From assembly GCA_951812925.1 (NCBI GenBank), contig OX638371.1, positions 45,916,101 through 45,980,100 on the forward strand: 64,000 nucleotides of DNA, written 5' to 3'. The translations under genes were made by a program, and so were the position numbers. Each line of letters starts with the position of its first letter. The stretch's first letter is position 1. The stretch comes from Calliopum simillimum (taxonomy: Eukaryota; Arthropoda; Insecta; Diptera; Lauxaniidae). Shown here piece by piece: positions 43,277 to 54,140 of the stretch. The notes beneath the pieces are model-generated. The model worked only from the letters and a program-made list of their open reading frames with translations, did not search any database and was not told the origin of the DNA.

Positions 43277-43936
43277 TGTTGTGTGTTGATCACACGCTGT
43301 TATAAATATGCATTGCCTACCGTTAGGGATTTGATGTTATTCATACTCAACTCAGTACTAAGGCTATACTTGCGATAGTTTTAGTACTGCCAGAGTAATA
43401 ACAGCTAGCATACCTTTAGGAGCTGCTAGTAAAGAACGGTAAGCAAAAGAATTAAAGAACAGCGGGTTCAACGCGGAAGCAATCTGACCCCTATATCATA
43501 GATATGTGACTTTATTGGGCACGTCAATAAAGCCAAGTAAGATATATTTCGCAATACTGCGAAATAGTATGAAAACAGATAAGGTAAGTTGTAACCATAC
43601 ATGTATGTAGCTAGAGGCATCTGTAAACCTCTAGCTGGTAAGTGATTTTAAAATAAAGAAATCAGTTAGTGATCGGACTTGAAACAAACGTCTAGTGTTT
43701 TGATTTACTTGTGCGTTTATTTATCTGAGTGTTTGATATAGCCGGAGTTAGGGGCACCAGTACAAACAAAGTTGCATCCAGTAATAGCAGTAAAAACGAG
43801 AAGTGGGAGCAGCTGTCTGGTGAAGGAACCAGCGGTAAGTACCTTAACCAAATTGAACACTGTCGTTTCTTTTGTTTCATTTCTAGATAAACAGCTCAGC
43901 TGTATTTCCCATCGCAAGGGAAATATAGCAACAACA
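43277..43936 (+). repeat. gypsy-2 3' LTR
   Basis: 660 bp; I found no difference from the left LTR when comparing by eye. Preceded by the purine run AAGGGGGGAGGGA and followed by ACAT. Confidence 0.95.
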
Positions 43937-43940
43937 ACAT

Positions 43941-45140
43941 CTAACATGCAAATCTTTCTGAACTACGTGCAAGCCCCGATAGCAGCAGCAAGAGCGCAAA
44001 GTGAGGTGACAACACGGGTAGATCCCTTATTGTTTCCCCTTTCAGGTGTACAACAGCAAGCACCAAAGCAGTCGGTTGAAAATTCTAATACACAGTGGGA
44101 CTTGCAGCTGAAAATGTTCGAAGAGCAACAAAAAATTCAAAAAAAATTTTTGGAGAAAAAATATCAAATTTTATCGCAGCTGAGTGGCAATGATTCCTCC
44201 CAAAAAAATTTTTCAAATAATGCGAGTGCTACAAATTTTTCTTTTGTAGGTTTGTAGTAGGTCCAAGTGCGTCTCAATTGGCAGCGCGCCAAGTGGTTTC
44301 GAAAGATTTGCCACATTTCTACGGCGATCCAGAGGAGTGGCCACTTTTCCTAAGCAGCTTCGAGACTAGTACATCGGTCGCAGGTTACACAAATGCGGAA
44401 AACCTAATCCGATTGCAGGCTTGCTTAAAAGGCAGAGCGAGAGAGGTTGTAAGAAATAACTTGATGCTGCCAGCAATGGTGCCCGAAATTATGCAAACTT
44501 TGAAAATGTGCTTCGGACGACCAGAGCTCATTCTTGAGCACGTTATTGATAAAGCTAAGAAGCTGCCACCTCCAAAAGATAAATTAGAAGCAATTATTGA
44601 ATATGCATTCTGTGTAAAAAACATTTGTTCCACAATGGAGGTGTGCAAACTAGATGCACATTTAAATAACCCCATGTTGGTTAAAGAATTAGTGGATAAA
44701 TTATCAAGCCAATACAAATTGAATTGGGCCATGCACCCAAAGGATGAAAAAGTCCCCATCATAAAAATTTTCAGCGAGTGGATTTTTCAAATCGCGGATG
44801 CAGCCAGCACAGTGGTTCCAGCCATCTTTATACCAAAGGTGCATCTATTAATACACATTCACGCGAAGAAATAACTCCTGTGCAAGGGAAGTGCTTTGTA
44901 TGTGAGGGCAGTCACCATAAAGATTCACAATGTGAAGACTTTAAAAATCTTCCGTTGAATGAGAAGTGGGATATTGTGATATGTGCATCGCCGAAAGTGC
45001 TTTTTAAATACAGAATGTGGTATCGATGGCTGTACAGCAAAGCATCACCGACTGCTTCACAAGAATGCTACTCCGCACAACTCGTCACCAGGCGGTCAGA
45101 ACACTGCAACAGTGAAAGCCAGTTCAACTCATGAAGTGCG
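43941..45140 (+). pseudogene. BEL Gag main part, broken
   Basis: 43946-44257: linker with a coiled-coil-like stretch (WDLQLKMFEEQQKIQKKFLE). After a stop, 44260-44830 carries the BEL-type Gag core LPHFYGDPEEWPLFLSSFET with NLIRLQACLKGRAREVV (the retrotransposon Gag family common to Pao/BEL). Then a zinc-knuckle region near 44887: CFVCEGSHHKDSQC in one frame and, in another, CGIDGCTAKHHRLLH near 45008. Three frames are needed, so Gag is dead. It forms the virus-like particle core in intact relatives. Confidence 0.85.
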
Positions 45141-48100
45141 CAACGAATCTATCAACTCTCATCGTGCCACGGAGCAGCCACAAAGACCATACTTCAGAAT
45201 TTTGCCAATTCGTATGCATTCGAAAGGAAAATTTTTAGAAACCTTTGCATTCTTGGACGAGGGATCCTCAGTAACCTTAATTGAAAAAGAAACGTTCGAT
45301 CTTCTTGATTTAGAAGGCGTAAACGGCCCACTGTGCCTTAAATGGACCGGCGATACCACTCGCCAACAAAATTTGTCAGTGAGAGCCTCAATTGAAATAT
45401 CAAATGTACTTAACGGAGCTCGTTTTATGCTGCAAGGTGTGCATATAGTAGAGAGTCTTGGGTTGCCTAAACAATCACTTCATATGGATGAACTCGAAGA
45501 AAAATTCCCGTATCTGGCAGGTATACCTATAGACTCATACAAAAATGCAAAGCCAACAATTTTGATAGGTGTGGATAACTGGAAAGTCGCAGTGCCGCTG
45601 AAAATTAAAGAGGGTGCGTGGGACCAGCCAACTGCTACAAAATCTCGTATAGGGTGGACTATTCAAGGTTGTGGTGAACACCATGGGCGAGTACATCGGC
45701 TAAATAAACATACTTACGATTGCTCCAAGGGGTATGACGAGCTGCATGAAGCTGTAAAAGAGTATTTTAATTTAGAAACTCCAAGTCAAAATTCAATCGT
45801 ATCGCAAGATGATGCTAAAGCACTAAATATTTTAAAATCAACGTGTCAAAAAGTTGGCTATCGATATGAAGTCGGCTTACTTTGGAAAAGTAATATACTG
45901 CAGCTACCAGACAGCTATGCAAATGCGCACAAACGTCTTATGTGCCTTCATAAAAAAATCAGTAAGGAAATAAATTTAAGAGACGTGCTGCAAAAGCAAA
46001 TAGACATCTTGCTGTCAAAGGGATACGCCAGAAAGCTGACGTCACACGAAATTGATTCTCAGACAGGACGCGTGTGGTGCATTAAATCCAAACAAGCCGG
46101 GTAAGATACGCCTGGTGTGGGATGCCGCAGCAAAATCGAATGGCGTCTCTCTTAACGATTTTATCATGAGCGGCCCAGACTTGCTTAAATCGTTGATCGA
46201 GGTGTTGCTGAATTACCGAGTTGGAAAGGTGGCGATCTGCGGAGCCATTGCCGAAATGTTCCACCAAATCAACGTGATCGAGAAAGACATGAACGTGCAG
46301 CGGTTTCTCTGGTGGGCCAAAAACGATCCACAGCAGCACCCAAGCGTTTATGTAATGCGTGCCTTAACTTTTGGTATATGCTGCGCTCCTTGAATCGCAC
46401 ATTATGTGCGCGACTACAATGCCGAAAAGTTCAAGGATAAATATCCTCGCGCTGTGGAGGCCATTCAAAATAATCATTACGTCGATGACTTTATTGACAG
46501 CGTAAATAGTGACCAAGAGGCAATCAAGTTAGCGCAACAAGTAAAACAAATACACTCCACAGCTGGATTCCATATTCATAATTGGGCCTCGAATTTTAAT
46601 GACGTTTTGATGCAACTACGTGACGGTTCATCCATAGAACAAGTACAATTGGAACTGAAAAAATATTGGGTATGTATTGGGACCCCAACAAAGACGTGTT
46701 CAAGTATATTTTCAGGTTTGCACGGCTGCGTCGTGATGTATTTGCTGAAGGAGTAGTACCAATGAAAAGGGAGCTTCTCCAAGTGCTCATGTCCATATTC
46801 GACCCCCTTGCTTTTTTATCATGCTACACCACCGGCCTAAAACTACTCCTTCAAGAAGTGTGGCGCTGTGGCATTGGCTGGGACAACGAATTGAATGATT
46901 TCCTTTGCCTACAGTGGCATCAATGGAAAGCTACAATCGCTTTCATATCCGATGTCGAAATTCCACGTTGCTACACGTCGCCTCTTGATTCAGCTATAGA
47001 TATCCAACTGCATACTTTTGTTGACGGGTAAAATATTGCAATCAGTATGCACTCTCAATTGTTGCTGGGAAATCAAAAGTAACTCCGTTGAAGCCAGTTT
47101 CCATACCTAGACTTGAGCTGCAAGCTGCTGTGGTGGGTGTGAGGCTAGCCAGTAAGATACTCAAAATTCGTCGCTTGAAAATCAACTCTCAATTCTTTTG
47201 GATGGATTCAAAGACGGTGTTGCAATGGCTACGTATGGACCCCAGAAAGTTTCAGCAATTCGTTATGCACAGAGTAGGCGAAATCCTGGAAAGTACTAAC
47301 ATAGCGCACTGGCGATGGGTTCCGTCAAAACAAAACCCAGCAGATCTTGCTACAAAAGTTCGATCTCAAGTAGATGCAGCGGCATGGTTTTCGGGCCCAG
47401 ATTTTCTCTTAAGAGATGGCAGCGATTGGCCTTCATGTGAGGACTTTGGCGAAATCAACACCAGTGAGGTGAAACATCATGTACTACTTATCGACAAGAC
47501 AGCTAATATTATCACCATGAACATCGAGTATTTTTCCGATTGGAAGCGCTTATACCGGGCTGTAGCGACATTCATTCTCTGTATAGAAAAGCTCAAAGCA
47601 CTCTCAACAAAGATGTCATGTCCACAAGAAGTTTCATTCGAGATGATCACGAAAGCCAGGTGTGCACTTATTTGGCAGGCTCAACGCAGTGAGAACTTAG
47701 AGAAAATGTATGCGCTAAAAAGTGGTAAGTCGATCAAAAAGAACAGCAAATTAATATCTTTGAATATTTAAATCGACGATGATGGCATCTTACGAGCTCG
47801 AGGCAGAGCTGAATATCTCAACAACGAAGATGTCATTATTCTACCTACATCAAGCCACATAACGTTGTTACTTGTTCGCTACTTTCACGAAAGTTTTCAT
47901 CACGCCTCGAACGAGACCGTAATAAACAATATTAAAGGGCGATTTTATATTGCTCGAATGCGGGTACTGTATAAAAACGTACGGCGATTATGTCAACGCT
48001 GTAAAAACAATACTGCTGTACCACTTGCGCCACAAATGGAACCTCTGCCGCCAGCGAGATTGGCAACTTTTGAGCGACCATTTACGTTCGTTGGGATCGA

Positions 48101-48842
48101 CTATTTTGGTCCACTTTATGTATCCGTTGGCAGACGAAAAGAAAACCGATGGGGCGAGATATTCACTTGCTTGACACTGCGTGTTGTGCACATTGAAATA
48201 TCTCACAGCCTAGACACCAGTTCATGTGTTATGTGCATAAGGAACTTCACTTCAAGAAGAGGGACTCCACGAGAAATATACACCGACAACGGCACAAATT
48301 TTAAAGCTACCGCCAAAATATTAGGTGCAGAGCCTCATTATTATGCTACGATTTCTACAAGGTTCGACACCATGATATGGAAATTAAACCCACCAGCCTT
48401 GTATGAAGACGAATTTATAATCAACTCTCGCCCACTTACATTCGTGTCATTAGAAGGAAATGATGATGAAGCTATTACGTCAAACCACTTGCTGTTGGGA
48501 TCTTCGAGTGGCTACAAGTCAATTAGCACGGAGTGTGCTGATCTAAAACAGCGACAAACTCAAACGTTCGTTGATCGCTTTTGGCAACGCTGGATAAAGG
48601 AGGATGTGCCAACTCTCACAAACAGAGGTAAATGGTATACCAAGGTGCCACCGTTATCAATAGGAAAAGTCGTTGTAATCGTAGATGAAAACCTTCCACG
48701 AAATTGCTGGCCGAAATGCAGGGTTATCGATGTAGTGACTGCGAAAGATGGACATGTACGAAGAGCGACAGTGCAGACTCAAAATGGTGTATTGCAGAGA
48801 CCTGCGACAAAAATAGCAGTACTTGACGTCGGCATAACCTAG
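45141..48842 (+). pseudogene. BEL Pol: protease, RT, RNase H, integrase; damaged
   Basis: Protease near 45255 (FLDEGSSVTLIEKETF). RT: WCIKS then KIRLVWDAAAKSNGVSLNDF near 46105; motif A reads AIAEMFHQI at about 46244, with Ala where the family has the catalytic Asp; motif C, NHYVDDFIDS, is intact near 46476. RNase H-type and connection blocks run 46666-47350 (PRLELQAAVVGVRLASK, WMDSKTVLQWL, NPADLATK). Integrase starts near 47865: H-x3-H (HESFHH), CQRC, FVGIDYFGP with the first Asp, TDNGTNF with the second; then NPPALYEDEFIINSRPLTF, where the segment with the catalytic Glu is deleted. There are several frameshifts. Confidence 0.9.
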
Positions 48843-48885
48843 ATGAGAAGCTCGATTCTATGGCGTTCGCTTACGAGGGGGAAAA

Positions 48886-49367
48886 TGTTGCCGCCGAAAA
48901 TTACAAAATTATTACATTGCTAAAATTTACTTAACCTCATTAACTTTGCTTCACTGTATTTAAAAATCTGCTTATGCACATACTTTTCAAACATAAATAT
49001 TTAAATATTTGTTCATATATTTGAAGTTAACTTCATAACTGTTTTGCATATTTTTCAATTTTTGTTGCACACACATTAGAAAACAATTTGTCTTTTAAGG
49101 TTGCTGTTATTTTGTAAATCTTTATGGGATAACGGCCCTTTTATTGCTCTTGTTTGCAGCTGCATAGCCTTAGCTACATAGACGAAAAGCAAAATTAGTT
49201 AGTTGTTTTTACAAAGGGTTATGTGAAAGACGAATTATTTTAAAGCGCGCGTGTTAAGTAAAATATCTACTATAATTTAATAGAATTAAATAAATCTTTG
49301 GTATATTTAAATTTGCGTTTTTTGCTGTTAAAAATTTGTCGCTTCGAAGCTAACCCTCGCCACAACA
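48886..49367 (+). repeat. BEL 3' LTR (complete)
   Basis: 482 bp, TGTTGCCGCC...CGCCACAACA, preceded by the purine run ACGAGGGGGAAAA. The AATAC duplication follows at 49368. Confidence 0.95.
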
Positions 49368-49372
49368 AATAC

Positions 49373-50140
49373 TTATTGACATTTGGTTTTTAAATAAAAA
49401 TATGACTTTTTTAACATGTATTGACAAACTGACGAAACATGTTTCAATTCATACTCTATCAGATAGAAATTCCATTACAATTGTAGATATGCTAAAGGAA
49501 AGATTTTCTATTTTAGGCAAACCACAAAAAATAGTAGCCGACAATGAGTTTAACACTGTGTACATCAGAGAATTTTTGACTGAGGAAAATGTATATTACC
49601 ATTTTACATCTTCGAATACACACACTGGAAATTCTGATATAGAGCGTTTTCATTCAACCCTATATGAATACGTTCGAGTTTTTAAATTGGATCCAAAAAA
49701 TAAAAACATTGACGATAAAACACTTGTTTTTAAGGCTGTTTAGATTTACAATGACATAATGCACTCGACTACAGAAAAGAACCTAACGATATTTTACATA
49801 ACCAAATTGATAAGCCTGAGTGGAAAAACTTACACAAGTTAGTTCATGAAAAAAAAATAACTGAAGATACAAAAAATAAATGAAAGTAGGAAAGACTATC
49901 AACAATTTGAAGAGAGAGAATTGGTTAAAAATCTTGGGTTTCAAAACTTGACGCAAAAACCAAAATACATTATAAAAAACGTAAAAGAAAAGAAAGATAC
50001 TTGCTTTGTGGATGACCAAGGTTGTAAAAGAGATAGGCAAATAATTAAAACAAAATTTAAATTCCAAAATGCTATAGATAAAAACATAAATTTTGATCGA
50101 AAATTGACTGGAAGAAACAGACAAAACCAAAAATAGTTTA
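49373..50140 (+). pseudogene. gypsy-1 integrase core and C-terminus (right half)
   Basis: Continues gypsy-1 Pol after the BEL insertion. 49402-49743: FLTCIDKLTKHVSIHTLSD, then KIVADNEFN (second catalytic acid) and DIERFHSTLYEY (catalytic Glu). A stop follows, then residues of the C-terminal domain in shifted frames (ESRKDYQQFEERELVKNLG and a basic tail NFDRKLTGRNRQ ending at a stop near 50136). The first catalytic Asp segment reads TCID; expected context around it is degraded. Integrase would join cDNA to the target. Confidence 0.85.
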
Positions 50141-50151
50141 CATATATAATA

Positions 50152-51104
50152 GGGTGGGCCAAATTGTATGGAGGAAATTTTATCGACCTCGGCTACCCCC
50201 CTATGTGAAAGTTCATTCAATTCTATGAATATTTGCCCTAAGAACTATATCTCTGCGTTCAACTTTAGTTCGGCGCATTTTTGATCGAAAATTGTACCTT
50301 TCATCAATATTTTTTTTTGTTTTCATACTAAATTTTAAAAAATTTTATAAAGATAAAAGTAATGTCATTATAAGATTTGGCTGGTATTCTGTCAGTAATC
50401 AATTAAATTAGGTTCTGTTTGCATAAAAAGTTTACTTGATAGAGTGGAATTGATGCTATATATTTAAAAAAATGATGTGGGTCAAATAGCCGATTATTAT
50501 GACCGACTTTCAAAATAAACGATTCATATTTTTGGATGAATTTTTTCAAACAAAACACCAACCTAGGCTGAAAGTTCATTCAATTCTATGAATATTTGCC
50601 CATTAAGGTAAAATTTTCAATCGAAAATGCGCCGCACTAAAGTTGAACGTAGAGGTGTGGTTCCTTGGGCAAATATTCATAGAATTGAATGAACTTTCAG
50701 CCTAGGTTGGTGTTTTGTTTGAAAAAATTCATCCAAAAATATGAATCGTTTATTTTGAAAGTCGGTCATAATAATCGGTTATTTGACACATATCACTTTT
50801 TCAAATATATAGCATCAATTCCACACCATCAGGTGAACTTTTTATGTAAACAGAACGCAATTTAGTTGATTATTGACAGAATACCAGCCAAATCATATAA
50901 TGACATTACTTTTGTTTTTATAAAAATTTTTAAAATTTACTATGAAAATAAAAAAAAATATTGATGAAAAATACAATTTTCGATCAAAAATGCGCCGAAC
51001 TAAAGTTGAACGCAGAGGTATAGTTCCTTGGGTAAATATTCATAGAATTGAATGAACTTTCACATAGGGGGGTAGCCGAGATCAGTTTTCAAATCGGCCC
51101 ACCC
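50152..51104. mobile_element. Foldback MITE with GGGTGGGCC ends, TA-flanked
   Basis: Ends GGGTGGGCC and GGCCCACCC bordered by TA (50150-50151 and 51105-51106). The arms of over 400 bp mirror each other: GGCTACCCCCCTATGTGAAA at the left and TTTCACATAGGGGGGTAGCC at the right; GTTCAACTTTAGTTCGGCGC and its complement appear twice more inside. The center is near 50590-50660. No ORF. Inserted after the integrase frame of gypsy-1. Confidence 0.9.
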
Positions 51105-51106
51105 TA

Positions 51107-51408
51107 ATATATAGTACAATTATCTTGCAAATATATTTGTAAAATTTATGAAATACTTTTTTATTTCTTTTCATATGTTTATAAATACACATTATTTAAC
51201 TGTATGTATTGAAAATGAGGTTTTTTTTTTGTTTAAATCTTTATATTAAAAAAAAAAAAAAATAGAAATTATATAAATAAGATTGTAAATTAGCAACAAG
51301 ATTCATGTAAAAATTCAAAATTGTGCTTCAAAATCAAAATTATGTAATAAGATTTTGAAACATTGATTAGTATCATTCCCGGCGTAATGCATTGTCAAGC
51401 GGTGGGGG
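51107..51408. other. gypsy-1 3' non-coding region and polypurine tract
   Basis: AT-rich with an A run near 51250. Ends in GCGGTGGGGG (51399-51408), the polypurine tract that primes plus-strand synthesis, directly before the right LTR. Confidence 0.7.
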
Positions 51409-51687
51409 AGTCATGGAATTACCTTATTGTGCTTAAAACGGTAATTCTCAATACATTCGAGTACACTATATTGAACTTCTCTCGTTCGTGAACTTCGACA
51501 AGAGTGGTCCCTTAAGCTTGACTTTAGTCACGATCTGGTTTGGTAATGATTCTGACATTATTCAAATATTGTATAATAATAAATAAAATTTAAAACGACT
51601 TTTAAATCGTCGTGTTTTATTTCGGATTGTCAGATTATTATTAAAATCGAATCTTATAAATCACTTCCCTAATAATATATCTTTAGT
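51409..51687 (+). repeat. gypsy-1 3' LTR
   Basis: 279 bp, matching 24317-24595 at all but about 5 positions by eye. Followed by CTGT. Confidence 0.95.
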
Positions 51688-52208
51688 CTGTGGTTGGGAA
51701 ATCAAAAAGTACGGAAAACGGACTCGCAGCCAATTTTAGTAAGAAGTGAATTTTCTAATGAAATTCATGAAAAATCACAAAAAATATAATTGAGTTAAAA
51801 AAACCGACACTTCATTCATTTGCTGCATGCGGGCAATTTCTAAAAACTTGTTGCCGAAGAGCAAATACAATATTGCAAAATTTCGCCATTATCTGCGTCG
51901 CTTTAGTTATCAGACTCAAAGATGGTTATTTCAATTTTTTATCAGAAATGGATATCAAATAGATATAAAAATTTTGTATATCATTGATATGCAATTTTTG
52001 TATATCATTTTGATATAATTTTGATATCTTTTTTTGATATCATTTTGATATTTTTTTCTGATATCATTTTGATATCTTTTTTTGATATCATGGTGATGTA
52101 CGCAAAGCGTTACATTCCGTATATCACTTTGATATCCTTTTTTTGTCAAAATTAAGTATGTCACTGACAAATTTTGGATATATTTTTGATATACTTTTCT
52201 TGATCGGG

Positions 52209-53264
52209 TTGGTATGTCTTCAATCTTGAGTACTCCATTCATGACGTGATCCCTTAAAAAATGATGTTTTACATCAATATTGAAAAAGCATCTTTTTCTG
52301 AGAGAACATTCATGTCTTGTAGTATACCTCGAATCCAAATTCCTTCTGAAGTTGCTAGACTAAGTGCCACGTACTCTGCTTCGCTGGAAGAAGTTGCCAC
52401 TTTGGTTTGCTTTTTGCTACACCATGATACTGGGCATCCAAGTACATAAAATATGTAACCACTTGTGGACTTAAAATCGACAATACTTGAAGCCCAATCT
52501 GCATCAGCAAAAACTTGAGGCACTTGTGTCTTAAGATCACGTTTATAAAATAGCTTCAATGATTTGGTGCCTTTTAAATAACTCAAAATTCTTTTTAATG
52601 CAATCCAATGATTTTCACCAGGGTTTTGTTGAAACCTGGCCATATATCCAACAGAATAACATATATCTGGACGATCACATAGCAACAAGTACATTAAGCT
52701 TGCTAAAAGTTCACGATATGGACTAGAAGATATTTCAATTACCTCTTGTGATAACTGTAGTCCTTTTTCCATAGGTGTACGACTTTCATTACAATCTGAC
52801 ATTCCAAATATTTGTAGAACTCTATCGATACTTGATTCCTGCGAAAACATCATGATACCATTAAGTTCATCGTAATCGATTTTGATGCCAAAGTAGTACT
52901 GCAATTTTCCACAATCTGACATTTCAAACGAGGCTGAAAGCTGTGACTTTAGTACTTCGATTTCCGATAGCTTATTACCAGCTATCAAAACATCATCCAC
53001 GTATAGTATTAAAAAAATAACATTTTTCATTGTAATATTTGTGTAGAGGCAATAATCATGCCTTGACCTTTTGAAACCAAGTTTTTCTAAGTATGAGTTG
53101 AACTTCTCGTTCCAAAAACGAGGACTCTGTTTTAAGCCATGCAAAGACTTAACCAGTTTCAGAACTTTATTTGGTTGCGTACTCATGCCATCTGAAATTT
53201 CCATATATATAATTCTCCATGAAGGAAAGCTGTTTTTACATTTAATTGATAGCAGAAATAACCT
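52209..53264 (-). pseudogene. copia reverse transcriptase core and RNase H
   Basis: Long minus-strand frame (52269-53204, 311 codons) with SLHGLKQSPRFWNEKFNSYL, ILYVDDVLIAGNK (motif C), LQYYFGIKIDYDE, SLMYLLLCDRPDICYSVGYM, then RNase H: FADADWASSIVDFKSTSGYI and SSSEAEYVALSLATSEGIW. Downstream (lower coordinates) a shifted frame gives NIDVKHHFLRDHVMNGVLKI then EDIPT at the GATATC insertion. Upstream, QLNVKTAFLHGELY lies at about 53205-53255 after a frameshift, reaching the ACCT insertion. The coding quality is better than in the other copia remnant (19338-20125). Confidence 0.9.
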
Positions 53265-53509
53265 TGTTACGGATGTAGCTTTTCAAATAATTTGGTGACT
53301 GGGTTACGGATGTCACCATTCAAACATTTTGTCAACTGGGGTAATTGCAAATTATACCACGTACCTAAATTGTGGAACACCCTGTATTCATCGTCAAATT
53401 CTTTATTCCCAACAGAAAATTTCGATGCGCATCCCCAAGATGCAATAGCGATGCGCGTCCTTCTCGCATCCAAAGAGCTGGTTTGTATGCGCATATTTTC
53501 TGCGCTATA

Positions 53510-53675
53510 GGTAGCGAGAGCGAAGCGCATCCAAAGAGCATTTCTGAATGCGAGAGCGATGCGCATTCAAATAGCATTTCTGGTAGCGAGAGCGATGCGC
53601 ATCCAAAGAGCATTTCTGGATGCGGGAGCGATGCGCATCCAAAGAGCATTTCTGCAGCGAGAACGATGCGCTTTC
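53510..53675. repeat. Minisatellite array 1, unit 36 bp
   Basis: About 4.5 copies of AGCGATGCGCATCCAAAGAG followed by CATTTCTGGATGCGAG (36 bp). The unit contains the palindrome GATGCGCATC. Variants show TGGTAG for TGGATG and AAGCGC for GATGCGC. The same unit recurs in array 2 at 53988-54140. Confidence 0.9.
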
Positions 53676-53714
53676 GGTCACGTATTAACGTACAAAACAA
53701 AATAAATCAATAAG

Positions 53715-53985
53715 TCGTCTTCGTAAGAGCGCGATGATAGAGCAGTGGTCTAGCGACTGGCACTGCGGTTGAGAGTTGTAGCAACCGTGAGGTCCTCGGT
53801 TCAACTCCGGCCCAGACCTAACACAAAAGTTTTCAACTTGCAATTTTTCAATTAGAAAAAATTTAGTAAAATGAAAATAACTATAATTACATAAAAAAAA
53901 AAATAATAGTCTGACGTGTCTTTGTTGACGAAAGACGTAAAATTTCAATTAAAAATTAATTTTTTAAATATTTTTATTGTCATCT
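53715..53985 (+). mobile_element. tRNA-derived SINE between the minisatellite arrays
   Basis: The head 53721-53822 has pol III internal promoter boxes: A-box-like TAGAGCAGTGG at 53738-53748 and B box GGTTCAACTCC at 53798-53808, about 50 bases apart, within a tRNA-like GC-rich region. An AT-rich tail of about 160 bp follows, with an A run near 53895. A gene for a functional tRNA is unlikely because no cloverleaf with a normal acceptor stem closes. The nearest tRNA family is not identified. Confidence 0.65.
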
Positions 53986-53987
53986 AA

Positions 53988-54140
53988 AAAGCATCCAAAG
54001 AGCATTTCTGAATGCGAGAGCCATGCGCATCCAAAGAGCATTTCTGGTAGCGAGAGCGATGCGCATCCAAACAGCATTTCTGGATGCGAGAGCGATGCGC
54101 ATCCAAAGAGCATTTCTGGTAGCGAGAGCGAAGCGCTTCG
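53988..54140. repeat. Minisatellite array 2, unit 36 bp
   Basis: About four copies of the same GATGCGCATCCAAAGAGCAT unit as array 1, in the same orientation. The two arrays were probably one array before the SINE and its flanks intervened. Confidence 0.9.

Larger units (their letters stand above)
33554..43936 (+). mobile_element. Non-autonomous Ty3/gypsy element gypsy-2 carrying a host gene fragment
   Basis: 660-bp LTRs at both ends that look identical by eye, starting TGTTGTGTGTTG and ending AGCAACAACA, flanked by ACAT (33550-33553 and 43937-43940). Inside: Gag with two CCHC knuckles and a protease-integrase(N-terminus) frame. RT, RNase H and the integrase catalytic core are missing. About 4.8 kb of A-rich non-coding DNA follows, including a reverse-oriented ArfGAP fragment and a tandem repeat. 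A polypurine run (AAGGGGGGAGGGA) precedes the right LTR. Identical LTRs imply a recent insertion using enzymes from a relative. It is the innermost large layer of the tower. Confidence 0.9.
29363..49367 (+). mobile_element. BEL/Pao LTR retrotransposon inserted in gypsy-1 integrase
   Basis: Starts TGTTGCCGCC and ends CGCCACAACA, flanked by the 5-bp duplication AATAC (29358-29362 and 49368-49372). It has LTRs at both ends, a PHD-type finger near the start, a BEL-type Gag, protease, RT, RNase H and integrase. Two elements are nested inside (31616-32659 and gypsy-2 at 33554-43936), leaving about 8.6 kb. Frameshifts, a changed catalytic residue in RT and a deletion in integrase make it inactive. 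Its removal makes the gypsy-1 integrase sequence continuous. Confidence 0.95.
24317..51687 (+). mobile_element. Ty3/gypsy LTR retrotransposon gypsy-1 (about 5.3 kb without nested inserts)
   Basis: Two 279-bp LTRs with about 5 mismatches by eye, a tRNA-Ser-type primer-binding site, Gag, then protease, RT, RNase H and integrase in the Ty3 order, and a G-rich polypurine tract before the right LTR. The 4-bp TSD CTGT flanks it (24313-24316 and 51688-51691). No env-like frame follows integrase. Three later insertions split it: a foldback at 26872-27930, a BEL element at 29363-49367 and a foldback at 50152-51104. Pol has internal stops and a deletion, so the copy is inactive. Confidence 0.95.
23887..52208. 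mobile_element. GATATC-rich MITE, split by gypsy-1
   Basis: Inverted ends CCCGATCAAGAAAA (23887) and TTTTCTTGATCGGG (52208), flanked by TT on both sides. Just inside each end are 200-300 bp of imperfect repeats of ATATCAAAATGATATCAAAA-type words, largely self-complementary. Between them lie two tandem copies of a 100-130 bp block with GCAGCCAATTTTAGT, an ACCGACAC-TTCATTCA block and GCTGCATGC (24215-24312 and 51710-51830). gypsy-1 is inserted between these two blocks. Without it the element is about 950 bp. A partial relative lies at 59113-59860. Confidence 0.8.

Noticed and set aside
24317..51687. Complete endogenous retrovirus with envelope
   Set aside because: No env-like frame after integrase in gypsy-1; Pol is deleted and shifted. 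It is a broken Ty3/gypsy retrotransposon.
53715..53825. Functional tRNA gene
   Set aside because: A- and B-box motifs are present but no acceptor stem or complete cloverleaf closes and an AT-rich tail follows; SINE head is the better call.
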